Shown here piece by piece: positions 22,932-34,355 of a stretch of DNA of 64,000 nt; the first letter of the stretch is position 1; each line of letters starts with the position of its first letter. The DNA comes from Muscardinus avellanarius (lineage: Eukaryota; Chordata; Mammalia; Rodentia; Gliridae), in the NCBI GenBank assembly GCA_963383645.1, contig OY726571.1:83948619-84012618 (forward strand). Direction: 5' to 3'. A program made the position numbers and the translations under genes. The notes beneath the pieces were generated by a model that worked only from the letters and a program-made list of their open reading frames with translations, was not told where the DNA came from and did no database searches.

Positions 22932-23122
22932 CTTCTGTATATTTAAAATTACCTCTAGAATGCCCTAATACAGTGTAAATACCTGCTACAATATATTGTT
23001 TAGAAAATGATTGCAAGGAGAAAAAAAGCCTGTGCATGTTCAGTACAATTATTTCCAAACATGTTTGCACCACGGTTGGTGAATCTGCAGGTGCAGAACC
23101 TGTGGATGGGGGCCCCACTGTA

Positions 23123-24130
23123 GCTTGGCCACCAGTGTGTTCGGTCTCTCTGCACAGAGCCTGCAGTTTGGCTCCTACGTGGATGAAACGGGCTGTGTTC
23201 AAAGTCATGCGTGGCCACAGTGTTTTGACGTTATAGGGAGCAGTGAAAGATTGAAAACAATCCAAATGCCTGTCACCAGGGAGCAGGATAAATGAGCGAG
23301 AGCACATCCCGACAGTGGAATTCTACCTAAGTGTCCTCCCGCCAGGATTCCCAAGGCTTGTTATTTATTGTGTGTTGACAGCATTCATTGCGTAGTGTCT
23401 GTTTACATGTCCAACCATCCTACTGCACGTTTTAGGACCCAGCAAAATTTAACTTTAGTTGAGAGTAAAATACAGGGTTCCTCTAACTAGAGGACAGAGA
23501 GTCATAAAAAGCAGGGCAGCGTTTCAATTTCACTAAAAAAAAAAAAAAATACAGAATTTGGTAAGTTAAAGCGTTTTTAAAATTTCTCCCATTGACATGT
23601 TCTGTATTTAGCTACCTTAGTATGGAATATGCCTCACGTTTGCACCTGGAATTACTCTCACTTTGTGTCAACGCACTGATTGATCAATGGCAAAAATTCA
23701 GTAAAATTACTTCTTATTTTCAGTTAAGTTTTCTCTGAGGTGAGTGTTTTAAAAATAAGGTTCTAAGAAAAAAAATATTATGATTCCAGATGATGAGGGG
23801 AAACTTCAGAGGAGCCAGGGAGAAAATAGCAAGGTGGGGTGGAGGAAGACTGAGGTTCATGAATAGAAATACCACCAGAGACTATGTGTATATAAGGAAA
23901 TAGATACCAACATCCCTCTGTGTGCTCCGTGTTGCGAGGGAGGGAAGTGGGGAGGTGGAGGCACCGAGAGTGGGTGCGTGTATGTCATTGTCGACCTAAT
24001 TTACATTAGGATGTGAGACTCGAATGCATCGATAAAAGCACAAAAAATGTTGTTCTAACATGAACTTGAATATTCGACTACATTTACAGAGGAAATGTGG
24101 TTGTTTACGTTAAATTAGGTTCTTGAGACA
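23123..24130. other. No gene recognised
   Basis: Apart from the small L1 piece at 23240, nothing recognised. An A run at 23536. Confidence 0.45.
23240..23335 (+). mobile_element. Short L1 3'-region fragment
   Basis: Resembles the ACAATCCAAATGCCTGTCA...GGATAAATGAG...GTGGAATTCTAC part of the L1 3' end. Isolated and diverged. Confidence 0.5.
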
Positions 24131-24134
24131 TTAT

Positions 24135-25035
24135 CAAAAGAGGGAGATTAGCAGAGTCTTTCTGTAAAAGATCAGATAGAAAATATTCAATAACAGAAAA
24201 ACAAAAAAAAAAACCCAATTCATAAATGAACAAAAGACATGGATGACGTTTCTCCAAAGAAGACATACAAACAGCCCACAGCACGTGAAAAGAGGCTTAA
24301 TTCTCTGGCCATTATGAAAATGCAAATCAAAACTACAGTGAGATACTGCTTCATAGCTACTAAGGACACTATTATTAACAAAAGAAGGAAATGTGCAAAT
24401 ACTGGTGGGTCTATGGAGAAATTGGAAGCTTTTGCATTGCTGATAGTAATGTAAAATATGCAACCACTGTGGAATGCATTTGGCAGTTCCTCCAAAAGTT
24501 AAATATAGAATTAGTACATCAAGCAATTCCACTTCTGCGTGTATTCCTAAAGGACTTGAAAGGAAGGACTCAGAGAGATACTTACACACAGATATCCATA
24601 GCAGTATTATTCCCAATAACTAAGAGATGACAGTCCTAAGAGCCCATCAACAAATGGATGGAGAAACAAATTGTGGTACACAGCTTCAGTGGATTATTCA
24701 GGCTTAGAAAGGAAGAATATGTCAGTGTGGGGTAGAGCATGAATCACTGCGCTAAGTGAAATAAGCCAGACACAAAGACAAACATTGTATGATTCCTTAC
24801 ATGAGGTGCCTACCATAGGCAAATTTATAGAGACAGAAAGTAGAGACCGCCATGGGCTGAAAGGAGGGGAAACGGGTTATTATTCAATGGTGCAGACTTT
24901 CTATCTGCGATTATGAAAAAAGTTCCATAGGTGGACAGTGGGGATGGCCGCTTAACGTACTTGATATTACTGAATTACACGCTTAGAATAGATTTGCATT
25001 GTGTGTATTTTGCCACAATGATAATGATTTTAAAA
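24135..25035 (+). mobile_element. L1 3' fragment (ORF2 end and 3'UTR)
   Basis: Recognised by the run ATGCAAATCAAAACTACAGT, the CCCATCAACAAATGGATGGA block and the AAGTGAAATAAGCCAGACAC motif of the L1 3' end. Frame is broken throughout. Confidence 0.85.
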
Positions 25036-25383
25036 GGATGTTTGTATTTACTATGGAAGAGAAGGTTCAAACTCATCTTTGGAAAGGCAAAGGGAGACTC
25101 ACAGGTGAGGGCGGGCGCTGGGTCTTGGGGGAGGAGATCTTGGATGATGTGATTATGGGGCCGGAAGGAGTAGCCTCTCAGCAAGATGAAGCCTGGTGAC
25201 CGTTTCCCAAAAAGGAGCGAAAGCCTTTTCCATTTCACAATGGATGTGCACACATTTCTCCTAGAGAACCAAATTACATTGGAAAAGAAAATTAATCTTT
25301 AAATTCAAAATTCTGTTTCATTATCAGTACCTTTGAGGAAAAATGAACAGCATTCCTGAGTTCAAAAAAATTCTCATATTTAA

Positions 25384-25580
25384 GCTAGGTGTGGTGGTGG
25401 TGCACACCTGTAACTCCAGTACTTGGGAAGTTGAGACAGGAGGATTGCAGATTTAAGGACAGCCTCAGCAACTTAATGAGGCCCTGCTTCAAAATAATAT
25501 CAATCAATCAATCAATAAATAAATAATTGGGCTGGCGGGGGGAGGTAGGATGCCCCTGTGTTCAATCCCCAGTACCACAA
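25384..25580 (+). mobile_element. B1-ID SINE
   Basis: Linker carries an AATC/AATA run; ID half shortened. Confidence 0.85.
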
Positions 25581-26345
25581 ACAACAACGGCAAAAAACTC
25601 CCATAATCCTTCTTTTTCCCACCCATCCACAGGATGAGAGCTACATAATATATAGTTGACCTCATAGTGTATAATGTTATATTCTCTATGTTTTTGTTTA
25701 TTTTAGCCTGCTTGATCTATCAAAACATAAGAATAAGTCCTATTACTACAGTATCCGGTATCTCTCACACAATCTTCTTATATGTATAAGTGTCTGCTTT
25801 ATTTATTTTTGCACAATAATATTAAGTTCAGAAAGATTCATAAAGCCTGTCCCATATGTATGGAATAATTCTTAGCAGTTAGTTTAAAATTATCCAAATT
25901 TCCTATATAATGCCATTTGCTTTAGAGTCTTTTTTTAAATTCTTACATTCTTGCTCTTTTCTCTTTTAAATGCCGAGGTGACTGACATTTTCCATTATTT
26001 TCATTTTAGACTTTTTGCATTACTGAAACCAGCAAAATTTTGGACACACCCAGACATAAATTTCTCAAATAACAAAGTGCTTAAGTTGTCTTTCAGGAAG
26101 GACTTTCAGAATCCACTCAAGGAAGGTTTAAAACTGGCTTTTCAAGAAGGGGTGTGCACAGAAACAGCCAGCTCATTAGTCGATAACCTTTGGATACCTC
26201 AAGCTAAAAAATCCCTGTGCAGAACATGATAAACCTTCCCCAGAAGAAACACGTGACCCATGAAGAGGCATAATGACTGTCCACACCTCCACCAAAGAAC
26301 CCTACACCTTCCCCTGCTCAACATCTCAGCAGTAAGCAACCTTTT
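25581..26345. other. No gene recognised
   Basis: AT-rich. A 92-codon + frame at 25951-26229 has no recognisable motif. Confidence 0.4.
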
Positions 26346-26347
26346 CA

Positions 26348-26540
26348 TGGCCTGGTGGCACATGCCTGTAATCCCAGGACTCTGAAGACTGAAACAGGAG
26401 GATCACCGGTTCAAGGCCAGCCTCAAAAACTTAGCAAGACCCTCAACAACTTAGTGAGACCCTATTTAAATAAAAAAAAAAAAAGGCTGGGGGTATATCT
26501 CAGAGTAGAATGCCCCTAGGTTCAATCTCTAGTTCCACAA
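26348..26540 (+). mobile_element. B1-ID SINE
   Basis: Head slightly diverged; 13-A linker. Confidence 0.88.
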
Positions 26541-26584
26541 AATAAAAGAAAAAATTTTCTTTTCTTTTTTTTTTTTTTTTTTTG

Positions 26585-26782
26585 CAGGTCTGGAGATGAA
26601 ACCCAGGGCATTCAACCTCCGAGCTACACCCCCTGCCCTATTTTTTATTCTTTATTTTGAAACAGGGTCTCACTAAGTTGCAGAGGGCCTCACTAAGTAG
26701 CTGAAGTTTGCCGCAAACCATGATCCTCTGGTCTCAGCCTCATGAATGCTGGGATTATAAGCATGCGCCATCACGCCAGGCG
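26585..26782 (-). mobile_element. B1-ID SINE
   Basis: Complete reverse dimer after a T tract. Confidence 0.9.
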
Positions 26783-26885
26783 AATCTTTCTTTTTAATAG
26801 AAGAGTCAATCAACTCATATTTATGGCAATAACAGAGATGCATAGCTTTACTCTGACATTATTATTATTATAATTATTATTATTA

Positions 26886-27092
26886 CTTTTGGTAGTTCTG
26901 GGGGTAGAACCCAGGGACTTTCTACCTCCGGGCTATACTCCCAGACCTATTTTATATTTTATTTGGAAACAGGGTCTCACTAAGTTGCTGAGAGCCTCAC
27001 TAAGTAACTGAGGCTGGCTTCAAACCTGTGCGATTCTCCTGTCTCAGCTTCCCAAGTACTAGGATTACAAGCTTGCGCCACCAAGCCCAGCC
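26886..27092 (-). mobile_element. B1-ID SINE
   Basis: ATT-repeat tail (26862-26885). CTGACATTATT / CCGACATCATT may be the target duplication. Confidence 0.9.
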
Positions 27093-27180
27093 CGACATCA
27101 TTTTTTAAAAATATCCTTCTGTATTTTTTGTAGTGAGCAATATTTTGAGTTTGGCTTTTGTTTGTTGTCGTTTTTGCTGT

Positions 27181-27245
27181 TTTGGTGCTAGGAACCGAAC
27201 ACAAGGCCTGATACACCCTATCACATACTCTCAGCCACCCTTAGC
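27181..27245 (-). mobile_element. ID SINE fragment
   Basis: GGTGCTAGGAACCGAACACAAGG; diverged. Confidence 0.5.
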
Positions 27246-27312
27246 CCACACACAATGGAAATACTGCCATCACAATGACAGCCCACAATGTAGGGCTTTT
27301 CTTTTATCTTTG

Positions 27313-27388
27313 CAGTGCTAGGTATGAACCCAGAGCCTCAAATGTACCAGGTAAGCCTCACATCTACCACTGAGCTATGCCCCAGGCC
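27313..27388 (-). mobile_element. ID SINE monomer
   Basis: CAGTGCTAGGTATGAACCCAG...TACCACTGAGCTATGCCCC. Confidence 0.78.
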
Positions 27389-28329
27389 AGTGTGACACTT
27401 CTAATCACAATCCTCTCCCTGCCCGAACAGAGGTAACCACCCTGGGGACTTTTGCAAAAGCCAGTGTCTTGCATCTCTAAATGACATAATTTTGTTCCGC
27501 CTGTTGTGTAAGTAGATTAAGGCCGGCTGGCGTTCCTGTGTGCCTTGCTTCTCTCTCCCAACACGACTCATGTGAGATTCGCTTACATTCTTATGTCTAA
27601 CAGCAGCCAATTCATTTGTCGTGCTGCGTGGCATTCCACAGTATGGACGCACCAAAATTAAGTTATTAATATAGCTAGAAGGGCCATATGTTTTCTTTTT
27701 CTTTAATTTTTAACTTTATGTATTTTTTGAGGTATTCCCTTATTGACAGGCTGGAAAAAATCAATATTTTATACTTTTATTGGTGCACTGTGGTCTCACA
27801 TTAAAATGTAGTTGACAGCGATCATGACGTATCTCACAGCACTTGATGGGCTTTTCCCTGCCTCCCTCCCCAGACAGGGGATTGGGATTGGAATTGGTAG
27901 TCTTACATATATGCATAATGCCAATGGAAGGAATTCCTTCATTAAACCCCCCCATCTTTCGCTGGGCCACCTTCCTTGCTCCACTGGGGTTTTCCTCCAT
28001 TATCTTAAATTCATCTGGTATTCCAATTACTCCCTAGCTTCTGCATATGACAGAAAACATATGGGCCTTCACTTTCTGTGACTGGCTAATCTCATTTAAC
28101 ATAATTTTTAACCTCGCATTTGTAGATATCATGTAATTAGACTCTTGTAATCTAATCTGATAATCTTTGTCTTTTAGCTAGACTATTCAATCCATTTATA
28201 TCTAATGCAGTCATTTTATATTATGTGGGCTTAATCTACTATATTTGGTGCTTTCTATTTGCTTTATATATTTAATGTTTCTTTTATCTTTAGCGTGCGT
28301 GCATGCGTGTGTGTGTGTGTGTGTGTGTG

Positions 28330-28525
28330 TTGCTGAGGACTGAACTCAGAGAAAATTCTCTTTCCAAGCTACACTTCCAGTCCTATTTTACTTTTTATTT
28401 TGAAACAGGTTTTCATTAAGTTGTTAAGAGCCTCAACAAATTGCTGAGGCTGGCTTCAAACCTGCAATCCTCCTGTCTCAGCCTCCCAAGTACTGGGATT
28501 ACAGGTGTGTACCACAACATTCAGT
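28330..28525 (-). mobile_element. B1-ID SINE with GT tail
   Basis: GT run at 28307-28329; complete but diverged reverse dimer. Confidence 0.87.
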
Positions 28526-28770
28526 TGTCTTTTGTTTCTTTGGGAATTCTTTTATTATTTCATTTTTCCTTCTCTATTGGTTTCAAAGTTAGCCAATCTG
28601 ATCCTATTCTTTTAATGTTTATCCTAGAAATAAACATCTGAATAGCTCATGAAATCCAGTTATCCCCCTCCTGAACAATGCATGAACCTTAGAAAAATTT
28701 TATTCCATTTACCTTCTTCCTAATTCAGAGAAGATGACTATTACTGATATCTCCATCTTGTTTTTTTTTT

Positions 28771-28948
28771 ATGGTACTGGGGTTCCTGGAAGCCCTTCTA
28801 CCTCCGGGCTATACTCCCAGACCTATTTTATATTTTTATTTATTTGGAAACAGGGTCTCTTAAGGGAAGCTGACTACAAACCTGCGTGATCCTTTTGTCT
28901 CTGCCTCCCAAGCATGGGAATTACAAGCGTGCGCCACCACGCCTGGCC
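28771..28948 (-). mobile_element. B1-ID SINE, GGTCTGGGAGTG subfamily
   Basis: CTCCATCTTGTT on both sides is the target duplication. Confidence 0.9.
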
Positions 28949-29439
28949 TCCATCTTGTTATTTTTAATCTCATTTAGTAGTATTGTTTATTTTTTCTTAG
29001 GTTAATCCAGATCTTTACCACTTTTGTTGCTCTTCATTTTTTTTTTTTTTGCATATCAGATCTTCCACTGGGATTATTTTCTTTTGCCTAAGATATAGCC
29101 ATTAAAATTTCTTTTTCTGAGGGTTAGCTGAGAAGTATTTTTACTCGCACAGAATATAAGAATTGTAATTTCTGTCTTTTCAGCACATTGTCTTTTGGCT
29201 AAAACTGTCACTATTGAGAAGTCTGCTTTTCATATTAACTGATAGTATTTTGTATTTTGCTTCTTCTAATTTGTATTTGTAATTGCTTTTCTAATTTTTT
29301 TTGTCTTTGGCTGCCATCCAAGTATTTGTTACTGCATTATGATATTTATTTGAGGCTAGACGAGGACTTCTTTGGCTTTGTGGCTTTTTTAATTTGTGAT
29401 TTGGTAGTCTTTCATTAGTTTTAGAATTTCATTAGTTCA

Positions 29440-29713
29440 GCCGGGCATGGTGGCGCACGCTTGTAATCCCCGAGCTTGGGAGGTGGAGACAGGAGGATCA
29501 CGCTGGTTCAGAGCCAGCCGTGCTGGCTTAAGAGACCCTGTTTCCACATAAAAAAAAAGTTAAAAAATAGGTCTGGGAGTGTAGCCCGTGGGAGTGTATC
29601 CCAGAGGTAGAAGGGCTTCCAGGAAGCCCAGTACCACCAAACAACAATAATAACAATAACAACCACCATCACCACCACCACCACCACCACCACCACCACA
29701 ACAACAACAACAA
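29440..29713 (+). mobile_element. B1-ID SINE, GGTCTGGGAGTG subfamily, CAC/CAA tail
   Basis: Perfect 17-bp target duplication AGAATTTCATTAGTTCA (29423 and 29714). Tail is AAC, CAC then CAA repeats. The ID start is repeated (GGGAGTGTA twice). Confidence 0.93.
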
Positions 29714-29800
29714 AGAATTTCATTAGTTCAGCCTCCCATGTAGGGACAACAGGCATCTCACACCTTATTTCAACATCATGTTTTAAATAAAAACCTTTAA

Positions 29801-29940
29801 AGCCACGTGTGGTGATGCCTGACTGTAATCCTAGTACTTGGGAAGCTGAGACAGGAGGATCGCAGGTTCCAGGCCAGCCTCAGTAACTTAGCAGGACCCT
29901 CGGCAACTTAGAATTCCTTGGGTTCAATTCCCAGTACAAA
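29801..29940 (+). mobile_element. B1-ID SINE, linker deleted
   Basis: B1 half joined directly to the end of the ID half (TTCCTTGGGTTCAATTCCC). Confidence 0.8.
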
Positions 29941-29945
29941 AATAA

Positions 29946-31640
29946 ATAAGTAAATGTCTTCAAAAATATTGGACACATAGGAGATACGGTTTCTGCTTAT
30001 AGATGCATACCCGGAACTGCCCGTTGCAATTTCTCAAGGTTATGTTTTCTTGTCCTCGACACCGCCCCTGTTCAGCTTCAGGACAAATTTTCATAAAGAT
30101 GCCTGGCGAGAGGTCCCACCCCAAAGAGAAAATTAACGCGTGTATTTTTTTCTTAATGTTTTCTTCCCAGTAAAAATCACCCTTGCTTAAACAAACGAGA
30201 AGTTTCTTTCTCTGTCATATCTTTCTGTTGCATGGCTGTTCCGTGACCATCAGAGAACCAGGCTTGGCTTTGCTGTTTTCAACACATGGTTTGCATAGCT
30301 CTCTTCACTCTTGCTCTTCAAGCTCTAACCATGACAGCCAGGAAAGAGTGTTGGACAGAGCAGAGAAGGGCATGCCTTGCTTTATGCTAGCAGCTAGCTA
30401 AAAGATTCTCTGCATTGAGAAAAACAATCCCTAGTAGGAATTCATTACCACTCTAAACAGAGCCTAGGGGCTTGCTTGATATGATGGCTTCCTCTTGCAA
30501 AGTGGGAGGTTTCTCACATTTCCACCTTATGGCTAATATTTTCTGGTAGCAATAAAATTGAATTTCACACTTTTCCTTTTCCGATAGTCTTTGCCAGTTT
30601 GCAAGCAGGAACACGCCCTGGTATTCAAATAAAGTGACTTCTGGTATGGAAAATGGCAAGCCTTATCCCATAAAACCTCAACATTGATCTAAAACTGGTA
30701 GAAGAACCCTTAAAGGACTCTCATGTCATGAAAAGTAGAGGGGAAAATATTAACATTTAAATTTCAAGAACCAAAGATGTGCAGCATTTTTTTTTTCTGC
30801 CTAGATGTCAGAAAGGATGCTTTAGGGGTACCATCTTGAGACAGAAATAAAACTAGGCTGTTTGTATGCCTGTTCATGTTTGGTTTTTCCTGGATTCTCA
30901 GCATCTTTAATTTTCTTGTTCCTGGAAAAGACTTACTCAGCCCCAAGTCTTTTTGTAACAAGACCTTTCCAAAGGTCTCTGGTTCAATATCACTCCATAA
31001 ATCTTTTAGAATAGTAAAATTGAAGGCAACATTTTTTAAATGCCCCAGAACAATATCCTGTCTCACAAGCATTAGGATTTGTACTTAAGAGAGATCTTTC
31101 TTTTTAATAAAACATATACAAAGCTCAGTGTAGCCCAGATATTTCCAAGAGTTCACTGCCTATGAGTAAAGCCCAGTTTTTTTCAACAGGTCGATGATTA
31201 GGTTATTATAGATAATCTGGACCTTGATCCAGGAGTGATTCTCTACCATCAACAACTTTATGATGGGTAGGCTACAAAGAATCATAAAAGAAGAAAGAAA
31301 GACATTCCAGTTCCTTCTGGTGAGGTATAACTCATTATTCTGGGCAAAGATGAGCTATCCAGCTGTTAAAAGATTTTATCTGAATTTCATATGAGTAATA
31401 AAATATAGGCTTATAAGAAATAGAGTATTATATCCTATTTGGGGAGAACATAGCTTGTTTTTGTTTTTGTTGTTGTTGTTATTGTTTCTTTTAGTAGCTG
31501 GAGCTGCAGATATGTGCCAGTACCCCTGGTGCTTTCTTTTGCTTTTAAGGGAGATGTTAAATAAAATCATTTTATTTTCTTAAAAACTTGTATTTGTAGG
31601 TCTCTGACATGTGCCTGACTCATTTGGACACTCAGAATTG
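29946..31640. other. Long unclassified stretch
   Basis: No SINE inside and no family recognised. Minus-strand frames of 102 codons (30764-31072) and 68 codons (30453-30659) lie close together but have no motif I know. TTG/TTTG repeat at 31458-31485. Confidence 0.4.
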
Positions 31641-31689
31641 GTATCAAGTTTTTTTTTTTGTTGTTGTTGTTGTTATTGTTTTGTTTTGT

Positions 31690-31840
31690 TTTAGTACTGG
31701 GCATTGAACCTCAGGGCATTCTAGCTCTGAGCTACAACCCCAGTCCTTTTTTATTTTATATTTTGAAACAAGGTCTCGCTAAGTTGCTGAGGGTGTCACT
31801 AATTTTCTGAGTTTGGATGCAAACCTGAGATCCTCCTATC
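31690..31840 (-). mobile_element. B1-ID SINE, truncated
   Basis: GTACTGGGCATTGAACCTCAGG...CCTCCTATCTC; the B1 head is missing. Preceded by TTG repeats. Confidence 0.8.
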
Positions 31841-31879
31841 TCTTAAAGTGAAAACATATGGAGTTACAGAGATACAAAA

Positions 31880-32300
31880 AGAATCATACCTGACTTTTTT
31901 TTTTTTTTACTGCAGCCGACCTTCTGTAATACAGCTACCATTAACTCCAGTCTCCAGGAGTTTCCTGCTAATTCAGCTGCCTGGGAGACTGACTGCTCAT
32001 GCACTCCATTAGCATCAGAAAGCCCAAAGCACTTTCCATATTTTCCTGTTGAAAGTCTGACCTTCTCCCCCTTTATTAAGTCAGTATGTAAGTATTTCTC
32101 TCTTGTCTATTCAGCCAGTTGCTCAGTACTTAGTAACTACCATGTGCACATGTGAATAAACTTAGTCTTTGATCCTGTTGACCTCTATATTGCCAGTTAA
32201 TTCACTGACACCCCCACCAACTTTTCAAATCTAAAATGGTAGGAGAAAACATTTCTTTCTTAAGAAATCTATACTACCTAATCCTCTAAGATTATTTTGC
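31880..32300. other. Unclassified stretch, LTR-like end
   Basis: AATAAA at 32154 after a C/T-rich region (32060-32120), followed by a repeat-free 150 bp. Could be an LTR 3' part; no partner or target duplication seen. Confidence 0.25.
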
Positions 32301-32661
32301 TTACCAAGACATAAATTGAGGTGGGGGGTTTACAAAAAAAATAGTCTACTTGACAGTAATAAAATAAATTTGTTCAAGCTAAAACAGTGTTGTGCGTCTC
32401 ACTAAACTCTTTAGCTTGGTGTGAAAAGTCTTTTTGCTTTTTCTCCTGTCCTCTTGCTCTCAGGAGTCATCCTGAGCCAGTCCCAAAGTCTGTTCTAGAC
32501 TTCTGGGAAGATGGCGACCCAGGGAAGCAGTGCATACCAGTCCTGCTGACACCCGATCTTCTTGCCTTAAAAACAGCGTTCTTACAGAAGCCAGAAAACA
32601 CCACAACTATAAAAAGAACAAAGGAAGCAGGGGAAAAAAGGCTAGAAGATCAATCAGAGAG

Positions 32662-32861
32662 CAGAAAAGAAACCCGCCCGCCTTGCAGCACCATCTTGCC
32701 TTACCGGACTCCAGAGATGAACAGAAAAACAACCAAGGACCTGAAGTAAGTAGCTGCAGATCATCAGAAGTGTAAGCCATTAGATTCTCCTGCGCACTGG
32801 CTAAAAATTCCAGCAGTAGCAGCCGAGCTCACCATACCCTCCAGAGATCCTGAGCTGCACT
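32662..32861 (+). repeat. L1 5'UTR repeat unit 1
   Basis: Runs from CAGAAAAGAAACC to GAGCTGCACT. Shares CTCCAGAGA, AACCACCAAGGACCTGAAGT-like and CAGCTGCAGATCAT blocks with the next unit. Confidence 0.7.
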
Positions 32862-33087
32862 CAGAAAAGAAACCTGCCCGCCTCGGGGCCGTGGGCACCA
32901 CAGCAGTGCCATCTTGCCACACTGCACCTGACTCCAGAGACAAGCAGGAAAACCACCAAGGACCTGAAGTAGGCAGCTGCAGATCATTGGAATTGTAAGT
33001 CATTAGTTCCCCCTGTGCAAACACTGGCTACAATTTGGAGTAGTGTCAGCTGAGCTCACCACGCCCTCCAGAGATCCAGAGCAGCGA
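32862..33087 (+). repeat. L1 5'UTR repeat unit 2
   Basis: Second imperfect copy, about 25 bp longer because of an insertion around 32883-32907 (GGGCCGTGGGCACCAC region). Ends in the same GCCCTCCAGAGATCC motif as unit 1. Confidence 0.7.
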
Positions 33088-33595
33088 TCAACAATGTAAG
33101 TGAAGCCACCATCCCCATGGGAGAACCTCCTTTAGACAAAATCAGAGAAAAGGTTCACCACACCACATAACAGTCAAACTGACCAACATAGATGAAGGAG
33201 AGAATCTTAAAGGAGACAAAAAAAAAAAAAAGACCAAGTGACAATCAGAGGCAAAACAATTAGAATCACTCCATACTTCCAAAACCAACGCATGAAAGCC
33301 AGAAGGGCCTGGAATAACATATTCCAAACTCTGAAAGAAAACAATTTGCAGACAAAAAATTTCCTACCCAGCAAAACTATCTCTCAAATTAAACAGGGAA
33401 ATAAAAATCTTCCATGACAAACAGAAGCTGAAGGAAGTTATGTCTTCCAAACCAGCACTAGAAAAAATACTCAAAGAGAATAACTGCAAAAAAGAAATAA
33501 GTAATACATGCCAGAACCAGAGAAACAAAAATTTCCATCCAGCCAACAACTAAACAAAGAAGAAAAACACTACCTCAAACAAGATAAATCTCAAT

Positions 33596-34018
33596 ATGCT
33601 AGGAATTAAAAACCATCCCTTAATAATCACACTGAATAGAAATGGCCTCAACTCCCCAATAAAAAGACATAAGGTGATAATATGGATTAAAAACCAGAAT
33701 CCATCTATCTGCTGCCTGCAAGAAACATATCTTACAAGTAAAGATAGTCACAAACTGAAGGTAAAGGGCTGGAGCAAGGTAATCCATGCCAACGGAACTC
33801 GAAGACAAGCAGGAGTGGCAACTATGATATCAGACAAGTTAGACTTCAAACCCAGGCTTATTAGAAGAGACAAATCAGGTCTTTTTTCTTTTTTTTTTAC
33901 TGGTAAAAGGAACAATCCAGCAAGAGGAAATATCAATAGTCATCATTTATGCCCCCAAAAAAGGTGCCTCAGATGTAAAGAACATCATCAGCCAAATGAA
34001 CCTATTAGACACATATAG
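33596..34018 (+). pseudogene. L1 ORF2 endonuclease domain fragment
   Basis: The first about 95 residues align by eye with the L1 endonuclease: an NGLNSPIKRH start, the metal-binding glutamate in CLQET, then KGWSKVIHANG and AGVATMISDK. After the DKSG motif the frame passes through a T-rich insertion and loses similarity, indicating frameshift. Dead copy. Confidence 0.85.
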
Positions 34019-34155
34019 ACCATTCCACCCATCAGTGAAAGAAAAAATAAAGAAATGGGGAAGCACTTTTAGGAAATAGCAAGTATTTTATTCAGTACAG
34101 CTAAGATTTAGGAAATGGAAGGGGAAGGAAAGACGACATCAAATTATGTCAAGTA

Positions 34156-34355
34156 GCCAGGCATGGTGGTGCATGCCTGCAATCCCAGGACCTACGAGAC
34201 TGAAACTTGCAGATTCAGGGCCAGCCTCAGCAACTGATTGAGGTTCTCAGCAACTTAGCCAGACTCTGTTTCAATGTAAAAAAAAAAAAATCAAAAGGGC
34301 TGGGGTGCATCTCCAAAATAAAAATGCTCCTCAGTTCAATCCTCAATAACAAACA
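34156..34355 (+). mobile_element. B1-ID SINE, diverged
   Basis: ID half changed to GGGCTGGGGTGCATCTCC. Confidence 0.8.

Larger units (their letters stand above)
22309..23120. mobile_element. Second Tigger-type transposon, interrupted by SINEs
   Basis: CAGTTGTCCCTCAACATCC at the left and the inverted CAGGTGCAGAACCTGTGGAT...CCCACTG at the right, with TA on both sides. SINEs at 22412-22660 and 22771-22931 and microsatellites are inserted. Confidence 0.7.
27398..29430 (-). mobile_element. Fragmented antisense L1
   Basis: 27398-27665 looks like the reverse complement of the 3' region (GTGGCATTCCACAGTATGGACG); 27797-28110 is the lineage-specific 3'UTR shared with 18326-18660; 28110-28290 and 28526-29430 look like reverse-complement ORF2 (TCCATTTATATCTAATG, GTCTTTTGGCTAAAACTG). 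Order and boundaries are uncertain; SINEs at 28330 and 28771 interrupt it. Confidence 0.55.
32500..34022 (+). mobile_element. L1 5' end: promoter region, spacer and ORF2 start, 3' truncated
   Basis: Starts near a GGGAAGATGGCGACCC motif (32505-32520, YY1-like, as at many L1 5' ends), continues through two tandem GC-richer units (32662-33087), then A-rich L1/HAL1-like sequence (33120-33590) too short to be a full ORF1, and ends in the ORF2 endonuclease fragment. The remaining ORF2 and 3'UTR are missing. Confidence 0.75.

Noticed and set aside
22684..22968. Frames rich in His/Thr or Val/Cys near CA/GT runs here and at 36732, 46368 and 39464
   Set aside because: Microsatellite translations.
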